Under the pieces are notes generated by a model that saw nothing but the letters and a program-made list of their open reading frames with translations, did no database searches and was not told where the DNA came from. A DNA stretch of 64,000 bases from Bacillus manliponensis (GTDB lineage Bacteria > Bacillota > Bacilli > Bacillales > Bacillaceae_G). The stretch is taken from the NCBI RefSeq assembly GCF_000712595.1, contig NZ_JOTN01000010.1, forward strand, positions 97,601 through 161,600, in the 5' to 3' direction. Shown piece after piece: positions 18,494 to 27,539 of this stretch. The first letter of the stretch is position 1, and each line of letters starts with the position of its first letter. A program made the translations under genes and the position numbers.

Positions 18494-18763
18494 TTGTCAC
18501 AACAAAATGGAAATCGAAGTCGAATTAATGTAGAAATATACGGCCAACAATATTCGGTTGTTGGCGATGAAAGTACAAGTCATATCCGCATGGTCGCAGC
18601 GATTGTGGATGATAAAATGCGTGAACTCAATGCTAAGAATCCTTCGCTTGATACAAGTAGACTAGCGGTATTGACAGCAGTGAATGTCATACACGATTAC
18701 ATAAAATTAAAAGATGAACATGAAAAGTTGAAAGAAAGTATGAAACAAGAAGGAATGGAATAG
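18494..18763 (+). CDS. zapA: Cell division protein ZapA
   Basis: An 89-residue FtsZ-associated protein that bundles FtsZ filaments and promotes Z-ring formation. The N-terminal fold ([35 protein letters not shown]) and the C-terminal coiled coil ([18 protein letters not shown]) are as in the family. The start is taken as TTG 18494 because GGAGG at 18481-18485 is eight bases away; an upstream TTG overlaps that ribosome site. The next gene, cvpA, follows after 1 bp. Confidence 0.93.
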   Translation: MSQQNGNRSRINVEIYGQQYSVVGDESTSHIRMVAAIVDDKMRELNAKNPSLDTSRLAVLTAVNVIHDYIKLKDEHEKLKESMKQEGME

Positions 18764-18764
18764 T

Positions 18765-19304
18765 ATGATTGATATTCTTATCATTTTGTTGCTTATTATG
18801 GGCTTTTTTCTCGGATTGAGAAGAGGCTTTATATTGCAACTCGTAAAGTTAACGGGCTTTATTATTGCATACCTTGTCGCATACTGGTACTGTAAAGATT
18901 TTGCGCCAGTACTTCAAAAAATTGTCCCATATCCGTTTGAACAAAATGCGTCTGTTCCAGAGTGGATTGATGCAAGTGATATGGAAACGGTTTTCTATCA
19001 AGCGATTGCGTTTATTGCACTATTCATCATAGCAAAAATTGCACTCACATTACTTGGACATTTGCTAAATATGTTTACAGAAATTCCAGTATTAAAGCAA
19101 GTAAATGCACTTGCAGGTGCGCTATTAGGATTCGTAGAAGTATATGTTATTTTGTTTGTACTAATTATTGTCGGATCATTACTTCCGGTAGAACCGGTAC
19201 AAACATCGCTTGAACAATCAGCAATTAGTAAAATAATAGTAGACGATACACCGATTCTTTCTGAAAAGGTTAAGGAATTATGGCAGACAGGTAGCAAAGT
19301 ATAA
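18765..19304 (+). CDS. CvpA-family membrane protein
   Basis: A 179-residue protein with about four membrane segments (IDILIILLLIMGFFLGLRRG at the start) and the CvpA pattern GFxxGxxRGF near residue 12-20. Family members were first linked to colicin V production in E. coli; the molecular role in Bacillus is not settled. It is translationally close to zapA and upstream of polX and mutS2, the conserved Bacillus cluster. A terminator follows its stop codon. Confidence 0.88.
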   Translation: MIDILIILLLIMGFFLGLRRGFILQLVKLTGFIIAYLVAYWYCKDFAPVLQKIVPYPFEQNASVPEWIDASDMETVFYQAIAFIALFIIAKIALTLLGHLLNMFTEIPVLKQVNALAGALLGFVEVYVILFVLIIVGSLLPVEPVQTSLEQSAISKIIVDDTPILSEKVKELWQTGSKV

Positions 19305-19336
19305 CTTCTCTTTTTTAGAAAGAGAAGTTTTTTTTC
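19303..19336 (+). terminator. Terminator after cvpA
   Basis: AACTTCTC pairs with GAGAAGTT across a T-rich loop and is followed by a T-run. It separates zapA-cvpA from polX. Confidence 0.75.
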
Positions 19337-19359
19337 TAGAGCGGAAAGGCGGGAGAAGA

Positions 19360-21075
19360 ATGAAAGTAAATAAAAAACAAGTAATTAAACTACTTGAAAC
19401 AATTGGTTTGTTTATGGAGCTAAAAGGAGAAAATCCTTTTAAAATATCAGCATTTCGTAAAGCGGCGGCTGCGCTTGAAAGTGATGATCGCAGTCTTTCA
19501 GAAATTGAAGATTTCACAAAAATTCCAGGTATCGGGAAAGGAACTGCAGCTGTTATTACAGAATATATCGAGCTTGGCACTTCGGAAGTGTTAGCAGAGC
19601 TCGAAAAAGAAGTGCCGAGCAGTTTGTTACCATTATTAAAGCTTCCAGGGCTTGGAGGTAAAAAGGTCGCAAAATTATATAAAGAGCTTGGCGTTACAGA
19701 TATGGAAACGTTAAAAACAGCTTGTGAAGAAAATAAGGTACAGGCACTTGCTGGATTTGGGAAGAAAACAGAAGAAAAAATATTAGAGGCAATTGCACAA
19801 GTTGGTTCTCGCCCAGAGCGTTTACCAATCGCGATGGTCCTTCCTATTGCCAGGGAAATAGAAGAGAAATTGTCACAAGTACAAGAAATTAGTCGTTTCT
19901 CTAGAGCGGGTAGTTTACGACGCGTTCGTGAAACAGTAAAAGATTTAGATTTCATTATTGCGACGACAGAGTCAGAAAAAGTACGCGAACATTTATTACA
20001 GTTTGATAATATGATTGAAGTTATTGCAAGTGGCGATACAAAAGTATCTATTCGTCTTCAGTATGAATATGATATTTCGATTGATTTCCGCCTTGTGCAG
20101 CCAGAAGAGTTTGTCACAACACTTCACCACTTTACTGGCTCAAAGGATCATAATGTAAGAATGCGTCAAATTGCGAAAGATAAAGGGGAAAAAATTAGTG
20201 AGTATGGCGTGGGAAACTTAGAAACGGGTGAAGTGAAAACGTTTGAAACAGAAGAAGAGTTTTTCGCTCATTTCGGTTTACCATTTATCCCGCCAGAAGT
20301 ACGTGAAGATGGAAAAGAAATTGAGATGATTACAGAATATCCAAGCTTCATTCAGTTTTCCGATATTCAAGGTGATTTGCATATGCATACAACGTGGAGT
20401 GACGGTGCCTTTTCGATTGAAGAGATGGTACAAGCTTGTCGTGCGCGTGGGTATAAATATATGGCAATTACGGACCACTCACAATATTTAAAAGTCGCGA
20501 ACGGGTTAACGAAAGAACGTCTTCATGAACAGGGAAAAGAAATTGTTCGTATGAATGAAAAGTATCCAGACATTACAATTTTACGTGGAATTGAAATGGA
20601 CATTTTACCAGATGCAACGCTTGATTTTGATGATGAAGTGTTAGCAGAACTAGATTATGTAATTGGAGCGATTCACTCTAGTTTCTCACAAGATCGTGAA
20701 ACAATTATGAAACGTCTTCGCGCGGCGATTGAAAATAAACATGTAACAATGATTGCGCATCCGACAGGGCGTTTATTAGGACGTCGCGAAGGATACGATG
20801 TGGATCCAGAATTGCTGATTGAACTTGCGAAAGAAACAAATACTGTACTTGAATTAAACGCAAATCCAAATCGTTTAGATTTAAGTGCCAAATTATTAAA
20901 GCAAGCGCAAGATGCTGGTGTGAAAGTAGCAATTAATACAGATGCTCATACACTTGAAATGTTAGAAGATATGGAAACAGGTGTTGCTGCAGCACGCAAA
21001 GGTTGGATTCAAAAAGATACAGTGATTAACACTTGGGATATAGAACGTTTATTAGACTTTATTAAAAAGAAATAA
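19360..21075 (+). CDS. polX: DNA polymerase X / 3'-5' exonuclease PolX
   Basis: A 571-residue repair enzyme that fills short gaps and has a PHP-domain exonuclease. The N-terminal part is the polymerase beta-like region, with helix-hairpin-helix motifs (KIPGIGKGTAAVI, LPGLGGKKVAKLY) and the nucleotidyltransferase core (SRAGSLRRVRETVKDLDFII). The C-terminal PHP domain begins near residue 340 (DLHMHTTWSDGAFS) and includes MAITDHS, GIEMDIL, MIAHPTGR and INTDAHT, the metal-binding residues. Bacterial PolX usually has this two-domain form. mutS2 follows, a common arrangement. Confidence 0.95.
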   Translation: MKVNKKQVIKLLETIGLFMELKGENPFKISAFRKAAAALESDDRSLSEIEDFTKIPGIGKGTAAVITEYIELGTSEVLAELEKEVPSSLLPLLKLPGLGGKKVAKLYKELGVTDMETLKTACEENKVQALAGFGKKTEEKILEAIAQVGSRPERLPIAMVLPIAREIEEKLSQVQEISRFSRAGSLRRVRETVKDLDFIIATTESEKVREHLLQFDNMIEVIASGDTKVSIRLQYEYDISIDFRLVQPEEFVTTLHHFTGSKDHNVRMRQIAKDKGEKISEYGVGNLETGEVKTFETEEEFFAHFGLPFIPPEVREDGKEIEMITEYPSFIQFSDIQGDLHMHTTWSDGAFSIEEMVQACRARGYKYMAITDHSQYLKVANGLTKERLHEQGKEIVRMNEKYPDITILRGIEMDILPDATLDFDDEVLAELDYVIGAIHSSFSQDRETIMKRLRAAIENKHVTMIAHPTGRLLGRREGYDVDPELLIELAKETNTVLELNANPNRLDLSAKLLKQAQDAGVKVAINTDAHTLEMLEDMETGVAAARKGWIQKDTVINTWDIERLLDFIKKK

Positions 21076-21230
21076 AAAATTTTCTTTTTTTGGTTGGAAG
21101 GAAGCATCCATCCATGTTTGGTAACGATGAGGGCTTTGTGCTCCATGTTATGGAAAAAGAAAGTAGATATATAGTGTAATGAGTTCAATTGAGATTTTAT
21201 GAAATAAGTAATAAGGGGGAACTGCAACTT

Positions 21231-23591
21231 ATGTTAGAACGAACGTTGCGAGTATTAGAATACAATAAAGTAAAAGAACAGTTATTAGAACACGTTGCCT
21301 CTTCGCTTGGACGCGATAAAGTAAAAGGGCTTATGCCAAGCACAAATTATGAAGAGATTGTAACGATGCAAGACACGACGGATGAAGGAGCGAAAGTAAT
21401 CCGTTTAAAAGGACATGCGCCACTTGGTGGGATTACCGATATTCGTCCGAATGTAAAGCGTGCGAAAATTGGAAGTATGTTAAGCCCGAATGAATTGCTT
21501 GATGTAGCGAATACGATGTATGGAAGCCGCCAAATGAAACGATTTATTGAAGATATGGTTGATAATGGCGTGGAGCTTCCAATTCTTGAATCGTATGTAG
21601 CTCGTATTGTATCTTTATATGATTTAGAAAAGAAGATTACGAATGCAATTAGTGATGGCGGTGAAGTTGTCGATAGCGCGAGTGAAAAGCTACGTGGTAT
21701 TCGCCAGCAAATTCGCGGTGCAGAAGGGCGTATTCGTGAGAAACTTGAACATATGACGCGCTCTTCTAACGCGCAAAAAATGTTGTCAGATGCGATTGTA
21801 ACAATTCGTAACGACCGTTATGTAATTCCGGTGAAACAAGAGTACCGAGGTGTATATGGTGGTATCGTTCATGACCAATCAGCATCTGGACAAACGTTAT
21901 TTATTGAACCACAAGTTATTGTTGAACTAAATAATACATTGCAAGAAGCACGTGTGAAAGAGAAACAAGAAATTGAACGCATTTTATTTATGTTAACAGA
22001 AGAAGTTGCGTTAGAAGCAGACATCGTGTTAGAAAACGTTGAAGTTGTTGCTGAGCTTGATTTCATCTTTGCTAAAGCATTATATGCGAAACGATTAAAA
22101 GCCACAAAGCCGCTTATGAACAATGAGCGCTATATGAATTTAAAGAAAGCGCGCCATCCGTTAATTGATCCAAAAGTTGTTGTTCCAAATGATATTATAC
22201 TTGGGAAAGAGTTTACGACAATCGTTATTACAGGACCGAATACAGGTGGTAAAACCGTAACGTTAAAAACAGTAGGTCTTTGTGTATTAATGGCGCAGTC
22301 TGGGTTACACATTCCAGTAATGGATGAATCAGAAATGTGCGTGTTTAAAAATATTTTTGCTGATATTGGTGACGAGCAATCAATTGAACAAAGTTTAAGT
22401 ACGTTCTCATCTCATATGGTTAATATCGTTGAGATTTTAGAGAAAGCAGACTTTGAAAGTTTAGTACTATTTGATGAATTAGGTGCAGGAACAGATCCGC
22501 AAGAAGGGGCTGCGTTAGCGATCTCTATCTTAGATGAAGTGTATAATCGCGGTGCACGAGTTGTAGCGACGACGCACTACCCGGAATTAAAAGCATATGG
22601 CTACAATCGTGAACAAGTTATTAATGCAAGCGTAGAATTTGATGTGAATACGTTAAGCCCAACTTATAAATTATTAATTGGTGTGCCAGGGCGAAGTAAC
22701 GCCTTTGAAATCTCAAGACGACTTGGTCTATCAGAGCGTGTAATTGACCGTGCTCGTAATCATATTAGTACAGATACAAATAAAATTGAAAACATGATTG
22801 CAAAGCTAGAAGAAAGTCAAAAGAATGCAGAGCGTGATTGGAAAGAGGCTGAAGAACTTCGTAAGCAATCAGAGAAGCTTCATCGTGAATTACAAAAGCA
22901 AATCGTTGAGTTTAATGAAGATCGTGATGAGCGTCTACTACAAGCGCAAAAAGAGGGCGAAGAAAAAGTAGAAGCTGCGAAAAAAGAAGCAGAAGAAATC
23001 ATTCGTGACCTTCGTCAACTACGTAAAGCTCAGCTTGCAAATGTTAAAGATCACGAGCTAATTGAAGCGAAGAGCCGTTTAGAAGGTGCAGCGCCAGAGC
23101 TTGTGAAAAAACAGAAAGTAAAAGTGAAGAATACTGCGCCAAAACAAACGCTTAAACCAGGTGATGAAGTCAAAGTATTAACATTTGGTCAAAAAGGTCA
23201 ATTGCTGAAAAAAGTAAGTGATACAGAGTGGAATGTTCAAATTGGAATTTTAAAAATGAAAGTAAAAGAATCCGATATGGAATATATTAATAGCCCAGCT
23301 CCGGTTGAAAAGAAAGCAGTTGCGGCTGTAAAAGGAAGAGACTATCACGTTTCATTAGAGCTTGACTTGCGCGGCGAACGTTATGAAGATGCGATGATGC
23401 GCGTTGAGAAATATTTAGATGATGCCCAGCTTGCAAGCTATCCACGCGTCTCGATTATTCATGGAAAAGGAACAGGTGCACTTCGCCAAGGTGTACAAGA
23501 TTATTTGAAAAAGCATCGCGGTGTGAAGAACTTCCGTTATGGTGATATGGGAGAAGGCGGATTAGGCGTAACCGTTGTTGAACTGAAGTAA
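21231..23591 (+). CDS. mutS2: Endonuclease/recombination suppressor MutS2
   Basis: A 786-residue homologue of MutS lacking the mismatch-recognition domain. Visible parts are the core helices, the ATPase (Walker [38 protein letters not shown]), a long coiled coil (about 515-640), and a C-terminal Smr nuclease domain ([30 protein letters not shown]). The start is ATG 21231 ([14 protein letters not shown]), with AAGGGGG upstream; the frame extends 14 residues further without a ribosome site. Work in other Bacillus links MutS2 to ribosome collision rescue as well as recombination control. Confidence 0.94.
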   Translation: MLERTLRVLEYNKVKEQLLEHVASSLGRDKVKGLMPSTNYEEIVTMQDTTDEGAKVIRLKGHAPLGGITDIRPNVKRAKIGSMLSPNELLDVANTMYGSRQMKRFIEDMVDNGVELPILESYVARIVSLYDLEKKITNAISDGGEVVDSASEKLRGIRQQIRGAEGRIREKLEHMTRSSNAQKMLSDAIVTIRNDRYVIPVKQEYRGVYGGIVHDQSASGQTLFIEPQVIVELNNTLQEARVKEKQEIERILFMLTEEVALEADIVLENVEVVAELDFIFAKALYAKRLKATKPLMNNERYMNLKKARHPLIDPKVVVPNDIILGKEFTTIVITGPNTGGKTVTLKTVGLCVLMAQSGLHIPVMDESEMCVFKNIFADIGDEQSIEQSLSTFSSHMVNIVEILEKADFESLVLFDELGAGTDPQEGAALAISILDEVYNRGARVVATTHYPELKAYGYNREQVINASVEFDVNTLSPTYKLLIGVPGRSNAFEISRRLGLSERVIDRARNHISTDTNKIENMIAKLEESQKNAERDWKEAEELRKQSEKLHRELQKQIVEFNEDRDERLLQAQKEGEEKVEAAKKEAEEIIRDLRQLRKAQLANVKDHELIEAKSRLEGAAPELVKKQKVKVKNTAPKQTLKPGDEVKVLTFGQKGQLLKKVSDTEWNVQIGILKMKVKESDMEYINSPAPVEKKAVAAVKGRDYHVSLELDLRGERYEDAMMRVEKYLDDAQLASYPRVSIIHGKGTGALRQGVQDYLKKHRGVKNFRYGDMGEGGLGVTVVELK

Positions 23592-23595
23592 GAGA

Positions 23596-23674
23596 ATAAA
23601 GTGAAACTTCAATCAGTGGGGGGCTTCATCCCCCACTGAATGTTAGTTGAACGAATCGGGCTTTTACGGGCTGA
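23596..23674 (-). repeat. Partial bcr1-like repeat, reverse orientation
   Basis: Read on the minus strand it holds the 3' half of the element: AAAAGCCCGATTCGTTCAAC, a hairpin (CAGTGGGGG with CCCCCCACTG), TTGAAGTTTCACTTTAT. The 5' half is missing. It begins five bases after the mutS2 stop. Confidence 0.7.
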
Positions 23675-23692
23675 ACAAAGGGGTAAAAACAT

Positions 23693-23779
23693 ATGTTTAT
23701 GGACAAACTTGCAAAAGTATTGTTAGCTTGCTGCGGCGCATTTTTCGTTATTGGGGTTATTTATTTAATTGTGAAGTAA
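23693..23779 (+). CDS. 28-residue hydrophobic peptide
   Basis: The frame encodes a peptide starting MFMDKLAKVLLACCGAFF and ending IYLIVK, a single membrane helix with a vicinal Cys pair. GGGG at 23680-23683 is nine bases before the ATG; a second in-frame ATG lies two codons later. A hairpin with T-run follows the stop at 23786-23834, so this looks like a separate small transcription unit. No family is recognised. The overlapping longer frame from 23647 runs through repeat sequence and is not credible. Confidence 0.55.
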   Translation: MFMDKLAKVLLACCGAFFVIGVIYLIVK

Positions 23780-23785
23780 AGGGAG

Positions 23786-23834
23786 ACGTCAATTCTCGGT
23801 ATTGTCATTATACTTGGGAATTGGCGCTTTTTAT
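23786..23834 (+). terminator. Terminator after 28-residue peptide gene
   Basis: CGTCAATTC pairs with GAATTGGCG across a loop of about 22 bases and runs into CTTTTTAT. Confidence 0.6.
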
Positions 23835-23851
23835 ATGAAAGGAAATATAAA

Positions 23852-24547
23852 ATGAGAATCAATCAATTTATAAGCGAAGCACTTTCTTGTTCAAGACGGC
23901 AAACAGATCGGCTGATCAAAGCGGGAAGTGTGACGTTAAATGGACAAGTCTGTAATCATGGCGATGAAGTTCGTGATCATGACATTGTCTGTGTTGACGG
24001 AAAGATTATGGAGAAAAGCAAAGAAGAGAAGGTGTACATTGCGTTTCATAAACCAGTTGGGATTACGTGTACAGCTGCAGAGCATATTGAAGATAATATT
24101 ATCGACTATATTAACTATCCAAAGCGTATTTTTCCAGTTGGTCGTTTAGATAAAGCGTCAGAAGGACTTATTTTACTTACGAATGACGGAAATATTGCGA
24201 ATCAAATCTTGCACGGTGATCATGAACATGAAAAGGAATATGTTGTAACAGTTGATAAGCCTTTTACGAATTGGTTTATTGAAAGTATGGCAAACGTTGT
24301 GAAAATTCGTGATGGTATGACGAAGCCTTGTAAAGTGACGAAAATTGATGATTGCTCATTTCGTATTATATTAACACAAGGAATGAATAGACAAATTCGC
24401 CGCATGAGTCGTGCATTTGGTTATACGGTAACAAAATTAAAACGTGTCCGTATTATGAATATCGAATTAGCTGACTTAGAGGTTGGTGCGTGGCGGTATG
24501 TAACAAAGGACGAATTAAAGATGCTACAAAACCTTCTTCATGAGTAG
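23852..24547 (+). CDS. rluF: RluF-type 23S rRNA pseudouridine synthase
   Basis: A 231-residue RsuA/RluB/E/F-family synthase, which converts uridine to pseudouridine in rRNA. An N-terminal S4 RNA-binding domain (about 1-60, INQFISEALSCSRRQTDRLI) precedes the catalytic domain with the conserved GRLDKASEGLILLTNDG, where the Asp is the nucleophile, and MNRQIRRMSRAFGYTVTKLKRVRI at the C-terminus. Length and the short S4 module fit RluF better than RluB, but the exact target uridine is inferred. Confidence 0.85.
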   Translation: MRINQFISEALSCSRRQTDRLIKAGSVTLNGQVCNHGDEVRDHDIVCVDGKIMEKSKEEKVYIAFHKPVGITCTAAEHIEDNIIDYINYPKRIFPVGRLDKASEGLILLTNDGNIANQILHGDHEHEKEYVVTVDKPFTNWFIESMANVVKIRDGMTKPCKVTKIDDCSFRIILTQGMNRQIRRMSRAFGYTVTKLKRVRIMNIELADLEVGAWRYVTKDELKMLQNLLHE

Positions 24548-24560
24548 AAGAAGGTTTTGT
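24527..24560. terminator. Terminator between rluF and phosphatase gene
   Basis: AAAACCTTCTTC pairs with GAAGAAGGTTTT. The hairpin overlaps the rluF stop codon and serves two converging genes. Confidence 0.8.
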
Positions 24561-24562
24561 TG

Positions 24563-25147
24563 TTAGCGTAAATGATCGGCGTTATTAATGAAATGTACAA
24601 CGCGCCCGTTTTCGTTTATTTCCAGTAGGTTGATTGCTGTATCCTCCATTTTGAAATAAGGATCCATTGTTATTGGCATTTGAAAAAAGGCACGAAGAAG
24701 ACAGTTAATAACACCTCCGTGTGCAACAATAGCGATACGATCATGCGGACAAGAGGAAACCATTTTTGAAAACATTGTTTCAATTCGCATGCGAAATTCG
24801 ATATAAGATTCCCCTTCTTCAAAACAATCATGTAAATAGGTAGGCTGCGGTAATGTTTCTGCTTCTTCAAACGATAGACCTGCTTGCACACCGTTATTAT
24901 GTTCCATTAAATCCTCTTCAAATTGCAGAGGGCAACCAATTTTATTTGCAAGTGTCTCTGCTGTTTCACGCGCTCGTTTTAGTGGACTTGCAAAAATAAA
25001 ATCTGGTGGAAATTCATCAGTGACTCGCTCTACCATTTGTGCTACTTGTTTTCTGCCAAAATCTGTTAGAGGGAAGTCTGCTCTTCCTTCGTGAACATGT
25101 AATATATCTGCTTCAGATTGACCGTGACGAATTAGTAAAATTTGCAT
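24563..25147 (-). CDS. Histidine phosphatase family protein
   Basis: A 194-residue phosphoglycerate mutase-like phosphatase. The phosphohistidine loop LIRHGQSEAD is at residues 5-14, and later catalytic residues lie in ASPLKRARETAE, MEHNNGVQAGLSFEEAE and IVAHGGVINCLLR. The start is ATG 25147 (MQILLIRHGQ) with GGGAGAG upstream; the frame runs 17 residues further without a ribosome site. The family removes phosphate from many small substrates, so the substrate is not known. Confidence 0.87.
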   Translation of the reverse strand: MQILLIRHGQSEADILHVHEGRADFPLTDFGRKQVAQMVERVTDEFPPDFIFASPLKRARETAETLANKIGCPLQFEEDLMEHNNGVQAGLSFEEAETLPQPTYLHDCFEEGESYIEFRMRIETMFSKMVSSCPHDRIAIVAHGGVINCLLRAFFQMPITMDPYFKMEDTAINLLEINENGRVVHFINNADHLR

Positions 25148-25317
25148 AGCACACTCTCCCGTTGTAGTAGTTTTATATCCAGAAGAAAATTTTACCATAT
25201 ATGAGAGGGAGTGTCCTTTTAAAAAAATATTTTTTCAGAAAAAATAAAACTATTGATTTTTTAAAAAGTAGCCCATATAATATAATTCAAGACAAGATTC
25301 GACAGAATATTTTATAA

Positions 25318-25585
25318 AAGTAATGATGAGGACATGAGTTATTTTTTACGATTCCCAGAGAGGGAGGCCTTGGCTGTGAGCTTCCTAATACGAGAAAGTA
25401 TACTTACCACCTCTGAACTTCAAGAGTGAACAGCATGATGCACAGTAATTCTTGGCGGATAAAACCGTTATCAATTTACACGAGCTATAAAATGGGTGTA
25501 TTTGTTATGCTTCATTTTATTAGAATAAGGGTGGAACCACGATTTCAACACTCGTCCCTTTGTTAGGGACGGGTGTTTTTTATTT
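25318..25585 (+). promoter_or_regulatory. T-box leader of brnQ-type gene, specifier reads best as ACC (Thr)
   Basis: The T-box AAGGGTGGAACCACG is at 25527-25541 and the terminator pairs AACACTCGTCCC (25547-25558) with GGGACGGGTGTT (25566-25577). Aligned with the pheS and asnS leaders of this window, where the specifier is followed by ACC, the specifier here would be ACC (Thr) at 25406-25408 in CTTACCACCTCTG. The T-box bulge is TGGA, not TGGT as in the other two, which implies a tRNA with U at position 73. Confidence 0.85.
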
Positions 25586-25673
25586 TTTACTGGAAAAAAT
25601 TAACGAAAAGAAGCCTTGTAACGGGTTTTATTTCTGAATATTTTGTCTTTTTACAATTAGGAGGGATAGCAAA

Positions 25674-26999
25674 ATGAAATCATCTTTAAAACTATCTGAG
25701 ATGTTGGCCATTAGTTTAATGTTATTTGCACTATTCTTTGGCGCAGGAAATATGATTTTTCCACCAGCTTTAGGACAAGGTGCAGGAACGGATGTATGGA
25801 TTGCACTAACTGGTTTTGTCCTGACAGGAGTAGGTCTTCCGCTTCTTGGTGTAGTGGTTATCGCATTAAAAGGAGATATAAATGAATTAGCAGGACGTGT
25901 TCACCCAGTATTTTCAATTGTATTTACATCATTAATTTATTTATCGCTAGGTGTATTTGTAAGTGTTCCACGTACAGGAACTGTTGCTTATGAGATGGGA
26001 ATTGCGCCATTCTTACCAAGTGCCGTAGCATCTTCGCAATACCCGCTTGTATTATTTACAGTTGTATTCTTTGCAATTACATTCTATTTAGCACTAAACC
26101 CATCAAAGTTAGTTGGCCGTATTGGAAAAGTATTAACTCCAATTTTACTAATCTTACTTGCTATCATTGTTGCAAAAGCGCTTATGACACCAATTGGTGA
26201 ATTTAGTGCCCCAACAGAAGCATATGCTGCTCCATTATTTAAAGGATTTATTGATGGTTATTTAACACTGGATGGACTTGCAGCGCTTGTGTTTGGTAAT
26301 GTTGTAATTCATACGTTACGAGCAAAAGGAATTACAAACAAAAATAGCATTGCAAAAGTAACGATCTTTGCTGGCTTTATCGCATCACTTGCACTACTTC
26401 TTATTTATGTAGCATTAGCATACCTTGGGGCTTCTAGTGTATCACTAGGTATGGCACCAAACGGCGGTGTAATTTTAACAAATGTTGTAAAGCACTTATT
26501 TGGAAGTTACGGAATAGTATTACTTGGAGTTGCGATTGGAGCGGCATGTTTAACAACAGCAGTTGGTATTGTAGCAGCTTGCGGAGAGTATTTCTCAAAA
26601 TTAATTCCAAAGCTTTCTTATGAAAAAGTTGTTCTGATCTTCTGTGTACTTGCATTTATGGTGGCAAACTTAGGATTAACACAATTAAATGCGTTAGCAT
26701 TACCAATTTTAATTGCAATCTATCCAATTGGTATTGTACTAATGGTATTATCATTAATTGAAAATTACATTCGCCTTCCATTGGCAATGTACGTAGGTGG
26801 TATCGTAGGAGCATTCATCATTAGTTTCTTTGATGGACTAAACAATGCAAATATTCAGTTTACTGTACTAGAACCACTATTACACAGCATTCCATTATAC
26901 ACTGTTGGAATCGGTTGGCTTGTACCAAGTGTCATTGGGATTGTTCTTGGATATATCATTTCAGTGTTTCAAAAGAAAGAAGTTGTTGTAGGAGAGTAA
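25674..26999 (+). CDS. brnQ: BrnQ/BraB-family amino-acid transporter (branched-chain or threonine)
   Basis: A 441-residue sodium-coupled amino-acid importer with about twelve membrane segments. The family opening MLFALFFGAGNMIFPPALG is at about 16-34, and SVPRTGTVAYEMG follows. Members import Ile, Leu and Val, and some also Thr. It is a single gene between a T-box leader and a terminator, with AGGAGGG upstream. The T-box appears to read Thr, so threonine may be the real substrate here. Confidence 0.9.
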   Translation: MKSSLKLSEMLAISLMLFALFFGAGNMIFPPALGQGAGTDVWIALTGFVLTGVGLPLLGVVVIALKGDINELAGRVHPVFSIVFTSLIYLSLGVFVSVPRTGTVAYEMGIAPFLPSAVASSQYPLVLFTVVFFAITFYLALNPSKLVGRIGKVLTPILLILLAIIVAKALMTPIGEFSAPTEAYAAPLFKGFIDGYLTLDGLAALVFGNVVIHTLRAKGITNKNSIAKVTIFAGFIASLALLLIYVALAYLGASSVSLGMAPNGGVILTNVVKHLFGSYGIVLLGVAIGAACLTTAVGIVAACGEYFSKLIPKLSYEKVVLIFCVLAFMVANLGLTQLNALALPILIAIYPIGIVLMVLSLIENYIRLPLAMYVGGIVGAFIISFFDGLNNANIQFTVLEPLLHSIPLYTVGIGWLVPSVIGIVLGYIISVFQKKEVVVGE

Positions 27000-27000
27000 T

Positions 27001-27040
27001 AAAAAACGTAGAGGAAATTACCTTTTCTCTACGTTTTTTT
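27001..27040 (+). terminator. Terminator after brnQ-type gene
   Basis: AAAAACGTAGAG pairs with CTCTACGTTTTT, followed by T-rich sequence. Confidence 0.88.
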
Positions 27041-27072
27041 ATTTTTAGAGTGTTTAAGCTCATATAATGGAG

Positions 27073-27230
27073 TTTATCCCGCTATTTGCGGGCTGTAAGA
27101 CTCCCACCGCAAAACTTGAGAGAAAGCGAAGAAGTTTAGGTGAGAGATTAACAGTCCGTAAAAGCCCGATTGGTCGGGCTGACACTCAGTAGGGGATGAA
27201 GACCCCCCACTGAGTGAAGCTTCACTTTAT
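27073..27230 (+). repeat. bcr1-like repeat, full-length copy
   Basis: 158 bp bounded by TTTAT direct repeats. It opens with a CCCGC-TATTT-GCGGG hairpin, then GCTGTAA, a CTCCCACC block, ACAGTCCGTAAAAGCCCGA, a 3' hairpin (CTCAGTAGGGG with CCCCCCACTGAG) and GAAGCTTCACTTTAT. Length and TTTAT ends fit the dispersed, apparently mobile bcr1 repeat described for the B. cereus group. It lies shortly after a terminator. Confidence 0.8.
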
Positions 27231-27231
27231 T

Positions 27232-27246
27232 TGAAAATTATTCTCA
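27232..27246. promoter_or_regulatory. Fur box 1 and promoter upstream of isdC
   Basis: TGAAAATTATTCTCA fits the 7-1-7 Fur box. It sits just before a TTGACA (27253-27258) with a GATAAG-type -10 about 17 bases on, so bound Fur would block this promoter when iron is plentiful. Confidence 0.6.
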
Positions 27247-27400
27247 ATTGTATTGACAAATTTTTCATTGCTACGATAAGATTAGAGTGGTTGTACAAAT
27301 GAGAAAGGAAGTGGTTGACAGGGAAGGTTTTGTACAATCAGTGTCAAGATAGAGGTATGAAGGGGGAATTAGAAGAGAGATTATTTTTTTTAGATTGAAT

Positions 27401-27415
27401 TGAGAATGATAATCA
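27401..27415. promoter_or_regulatory. Fur box 2 upstream of isdC
   Basis: TGAGAATGATAATCA is a near-perfect 7-1-7 Fur box in the isd leader region. Confidence 0.8.
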
Positions 27416-27478
27416 TTTATATTTTAGGGATCTTTTTTTAGCAATGGCTGGAAGAAAGGTTATTTTTTTATGTCTATA

Positions 27479-27493
27479 TGATAATAATTATCA
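27479..27493. promoter_or_regulatory. Fur box 3 upstream of isdC
   Basis: TGATAATAATTATCA is a perfect 7-1-7 Fur box about 45 bp before the isdC start. Confidence 0.85.
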
Positions 27494-27539
27494 TTTTCAT
27501 AAAGAGGATTTACATAATTAAAAGGGGGATTTTATTTAA

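Noticed and set aside
23647-23838. 63-codon plus-strand frame after mutS2
   Set aside because: It begins inside a bcr1-like repeat and has no ribosome site; the 28-residue frame in the same place is better supported.
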